In this document: one piece after another, positions 61,151 through 64,000 of the stretch
Numbering within the stretch: the first letter of the stretch is position 1
Layout of the letters: every line of letters starts with the position of its first letter
Assembly (NCBI GenBank): GCA_964527565.1
Contig: CAZGOY010000013.1
Span: forward strand, 1-64,000
Reading direction: 5' to 3'
DNA: 64,000 bases
Origin: JAGXQV01 sp964527565
Lineage (GTDB): Bacteria > Pseudomonadota > Gammaproteobacteria > Burkholderiales > Sulfuricellaceae
Notes under the pieces: model-generated
The model's input: the letters and a program-made list of their open reading frames with translations, nothing else
What the model was told of the DNA's origin: nothing
Databases searched by the model: none
Translations under genes and position numbers: made by a program

Positions 61151-64000
61151 ATGGCAACGACAATCGATTATGCATTGATGGCAGGTGCTGCTTACCGTGA
61201 CACACGCGCTGACATTAACCGTTTTCCAATTCCATCAGGATGGAATTTGATTTCTCGGAATCCACAAGACGACGCAACCGGATTCGAGGCTGCCACCTTT
61301 GGCAATGGCGCAACTATCGCTACAAGCACCAACATCGTCATCTCCTACGCCGGCACCAACCCCAACAGTCTTCTCGACCCGGACAATGCAGCGAATGTCG
61401 GGCTGGCCTTTGGCACGGGATCGGCGCAACTGGTACAGGCCGCCGAATATTACCTGCAAGTCAAGGCACTCAATCCCAACGTCACTCTTACCGGTCACAG
61501 CCTGGGCGGCGGACTGGCCGCCTTGGTCGGCGTGTTCTTCGGCGTTCCTGCCACCACTTTCGACCAGGCGCCGTTTGCCCAAACCGCCCTGTTCAAGGCC
61601 GTTGACCTCAAAAACGAGTTGGTTGGCAAGCTCGACGCCAACGGCGTCCGCCTCTACGGCGATGCGATGCTTGCTCCTCTTACCGACTACATCGACCAGC
61701 AACAAAACGCCCTCCCTGCCAACATTATTCCCAACTCGAACCTGGTGGGCACCATCCGAGTCGATGGCGAATTCACTGCATCCTTACCGGTTGGCACTCT
61801 GTTTAGCCCGATAGGAACGCCTGCAACCATTCTGGATCACGGTACTTATTCTTCCCCGTCGATTGACATGCACTCCCAAGCGCTACTCACCGCTTTCCTA
61901 CAAAGCCAGCAGACGGCAGCAACCGGACAGGCCTTGAACGATGTCACCTTCAAGCTCACCGACCTGCTGGGGATGATTTTTGATGGCAACCTGTTTGCAC
62001 GCACAACCGACAAGACCAACACAACAGAGAAAAACCTCCTCGAACACCTCGTCCGCCACGAGGCAGGGGTACGCGATCCAGCAACGGGTGCAATCACCAT
62101 TGCCGCCGATGCGATGGTTGAGCGCTTTACCGCCGACATGTGGAAAATCGCCCAGGACGGCGGCCTGACGCTCACCGACAACGACCTCACCAAGACCCTC
62201 GTCGCCTTTGCGATGCAGAAATACTACGAGGAACAGGCGACCGGCACCGATTATGGGAATGCGCTTTTCAGCGATACCGACGTCACCGGCGGCATCCGCT
62301 TCGACCGCACGGACGTGGCGGCTAATCTCGCCGATGCCAAGGGCTACAACCTCTATTTTCAGGACTATCTGGACAGTCTTTCGACCAGAGTGCGGGCAGC
62401 CGTCGACCAGATGCTGCCAACCTTGACCGACTGGTTTGTCCAGGCCGGCAGCGCGCCCATGAACGCCACCGCCTCCGGCAACAGCACTTTCATGCTGGGC
62501 GGCAGCGGCGACGACGACATGACTGGCGGCGGCCAGGCCGATTTACTGGTCGGTAATGGCGGCAACGACACTCTGGATGGCGGGACGGGAGCCGACACCA
62601 TGGCGGGAGGCAGCGGGGACGACGACTATACCGTGGACGACACTGGCGACAAGGTCATAGAGGAAGCGGATGCCGGCACCGACACGGTACATTCTTCCGT
62701 CAGCTATACCCTTCCCGATAATGTCGAGAAGCTCATCCTCACCGGCACTGCCAGCATCGACGGCACCGGCAACGTTTTGGACAACGTCCTTACCGGCAAT
62801 GATGCTGCCAATACCCTCACTGGGGATGAGGGCAATGACGCTCTCACCGGCGGCAATGGGCAAGACACTCTCAGCGGCGGTGCCGGCAGCGACATTCTCC
62901 ACGGCGACGACGGCGCCGGTGGCGACATCCTCGAAGGTGGCGCTGGCTACGACACCTATTATGCCGACAACGGCGACACGATCCGCGACTCGGATGGGCA
63001 GGGTACGGTTATCCTCAACGGCAAGACACTCAGCTTCGCCACGAGGAAGGAAGGCGAAACTGAATGGCATGACAGCGCTGGCAACACCTACATCATGAAC
63101 GGGAGCACCCTCCAGATCAACGACCTCCTCACCATCGAAGGCTTCAACAACGGCAATCTGAGTATCTACCTTGACGAAAAAGACAACCCCAAAAAACCGG
63201 TATACAACCCCAACGCCGTATTTTACAGCAGCCCATTAGCCCTTGATATCAACAACAATAACCGGATAGACGACATCGGCCTGGCGAACTCCACAGTCTA
63301 TTTTGATCTATTCCAAAATGGTATTGCCGTGAAGACGGGCTGGCTTGCTCCCGATGACGGGCTGCTGGCGCTGGATATAAATGGTAACGACGTAATTGAC
63401 GACCGGAGCGAACTGTTCGGCACCACTCCCCAATACACCTCCTTTGACAGGCTGTCCGAACTCGTTGACACTAACCACGACGGTGTGGTCAAGGCCGACG
63501 ACCCGCTGTTCGGTTCGCTGAGGGTCTGGCAGGATGCCAACAGCGACGGCATCTCCCAGGTGGGCGAGCTCAAGACTTTGGGCGAACTCGGCATCACCTC
63601 TATTAACACGGCGCAGACCCATGTTTCGCAACCTACCGCCAATGGCAACAGCATCATCGCCACCGGTAGCTACATTCGAAATGGCAAACAACAATATGTG
63701 GTCGACATCGAATTCGCCTACGATCCAGCATTGACCGACGCCAACCCTAATCGGCCTCTCGACCAGCCGCCGACATTGGATACCGAAGTACTCCTGTTGC
63801 CTTGGCTACGCGGCTACGGAGACGTTAAAAGCCTGCACGTCGCTTTTCAGGAAAACCTTGCGTTGCGCCAAGCAGCAACCGATCTAATTGCACAAGGCCG
63901 GGAAGGCATCCTCCAGAATTTTGAAACCTTCATGGCGCAATGGATAGGCCTTGATGCTGCACATCAGGCCAAAGGCGTTACACGAACCAACTTCACTACT
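61151..64000 (+). CDS. class-3-lipase-like RTX protein, 3' end beyond the window
   Basis: Open from ATG at 61151 to the window edge (950 codons, no stop). Residues 1-300 are a lipase_3-like domain with NIVISYAGTN, GHSLGGGLAALV (Ser117) and SIDMHSQALLTAFLQ. Residues about 320-440 are shared with the upstream lipase. From about 448 come RTX calcium repeats (GGSGDDDMTGGG, GNGGNDTLDGGTGADTMAGG, GNDALTGGNGQDTLSGGAGS), then EF-hand-like segments (LDINNNNRIDD, DTNHDGVVKADD, DANSDGISQVGELKTL). There is no Sec signal, so type I secretion via a C-terminal signal outside the window is expected. A GGAG-type site precedes the ATG. Confidence 0.85.
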   Translation, partial: MATTIDYALMAGAAYRDTRADINRFPIPSGWNLISRNPQDDATGFEAATFGNGATIATSTNIVISYAGTNPNSLLDPDNAANVGLAFGTGSAQLVQAAEYYLQVKALNPNVTLTGHSLGGGLAALVGVFFGVPATTFDQAPFAQTALFKAVDLKNELVGKLDANGVRLYGDAMLAPLTDYIDQQQNALPANIIPNSNLVGTIRVDGEFTASLPVGTLFSPIGTPATILDHGTYSSPSIDMHSQALLTAFLQSQQTAATGQALNDVTFKLTDLLGMIFDGNLFARTTDKTNTTEKNLLEHLVRHEAGVRDPATGAITIAADAMVERFTADMWKIAQDGGLTLTDNDLTKTLVAFAMQKYYEEQATGTDYGNALFSDTDVTGGIRFDRTDVAANLADAKGYNLYFQDYLDSLSTRVRAAVDQMLPTLTDWFVQAGSAPMNATASGNSTFMLGGSGDDDMTGGGQADLLVGNGGNDTLDGGTGADTMAGGSGDDDYTVDDTGDKVIEEADAGTDTVHSSVSYTLPDNVEKLILTGTASIDGTGNVLDNVLTGNDAANTLTGDEGNDALTGGNGQDTLSGGAGSDILHGDDGAGGDILEGGAGYDTYYADNGDTIRDSDGQGTVILNGKTLSFATRKEGETEWHDSAGNTYIMNGSTLQINDLLTIEGFNNGNLSIYLDEKDNPKKPVYNPNAVFYSSPLALDINNNNRIDDIGLANSTVYFDLFQNGIAVKTGWLAPDDGLLALDINGNDVIDDRSELFGTTPQYTSFDRLSELVDTNHDGVVKADDPLFGSLRVWQDANSDGISQVGELKTLGELGITSINTAQTHVSQPTANGNSIIATGSYIRNGKQQYVVDIEFAYDPALTDANPNRPLDQPPTLDTEVLLLPWLRGYGDVKSLHVAFQENLALRQAATDLIAQGREGILQNFETFMAQWIGLDAAHQAKGVTRTNFTT
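62207..62472 (+). repeat. 266-base repeat, copy 2 (in the RTX lipase)
   Basis: Partner of 60014-60279. Recombination between the two copies would delete the second exported-protein gene and the N-terminal lipase domain of the RTX protein, and join the upstream lipase domain to the RTX region. The repeat is therefore a ready hot spot for domain swapping. Confidence 0.9.

Overview
The window is GC-rich, densely packed, and looks like the chromosome of a betaproteobacterium. The gene content fits a Nitrosomonadales- or Rhodocyclales-like free-living or groundwater/sediment organism: a NifA with the oxygen-sensing cysteine motif, ChrB/ChrA chromate resistance, an Mla-type lipid transport operon with the STAS domain fused to the permease, several c-di-GMP proteins, and core genes dnaE, gltX, dapC, dapD, clpB, sbcCD and mdh. 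The taxonomic placement is an inference from family resemblance only. No rRNA, tRNA or CRISPR was seen.

Layout. 1-4.5 kb: a mazF remnant, an ACP/acyl-AMP-ligase/acyltransferase fusion, a ParDE pair and a DUF2442 gene. 4.5-10.8 kb (minus strand): a three-gene operon with 4-base overlaps, running from a membrane GGDEF-EAL-receiver protein to FadD to a UMF1-type MFS transporter. 10.9-17.9 kb: an N-acetylglutaminylglutamine-type amidotransferase diverging from sbcD-sbcC. 18-21.7 kb: a Phd/RelE pair, the lysine genes dapD and dapC, and a DMT transporter. 21.7-26.8 kb: an orphan GT-A-like protein, a REP-type palindrome, an acetolactate-synthase-like ThDP enzyme and gltX. 27-33.3 kb: a secreted metallopeptidase directly behind dnaE, then vapBC bracketed by two copies of a 61-base repeat. 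33.5-35.1 kb: a chemoreceptor-CheY pair. 35.2-38.9 kb: a crowded toxin-antitoxin island with intact and broken modules, 25-base palindromes and, directly behind hicBA, what looks like an integron attC site. 38.9-48.6 kb: clpB with a sigma-32 promoter, a coupled Hpt-HD-GYP/diguanylate cyclase pair, a CorC/CNNM protein, chrBA and malate dehydrogenase. 48.9-52.4 kb: mlaE-mlaF-mlaD plus a lipoprotein. 52.4-57.8 kb: CheX, NifA, DbpA and the TumE/TumA and GNAT/DUF1778 toxin-antitoxin pairs.

58.2-64 kb is the most unusual part. It is a tandem array of class-3-lipase-like proteins alternating with paralogous Sec-exported proteins. Each lipase reading frame ends with a 4-base stop/start overlap onto the next exported-protein gene. 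The last lipase carries RTX repeats and runs off the window. The middle one has lost its RTX region and keeps only the shared tail. The first survives only as a tail of about 35 codons in front of its former partner. A 266-base block is identical between the two lipase genes. This is the arrangement expected of a toxin-immunity array diversified by recombination (RTX lipase toxin with a periplasmic immunity protein), but that function is inferred.

The window holds about 13 toxin-antitoxin loci or remnants in 64 kb, which is very high for a non-plasmid region and suggests repeated acquisition and decay of small cassettes between otherwise ordinary housekeeping operons.
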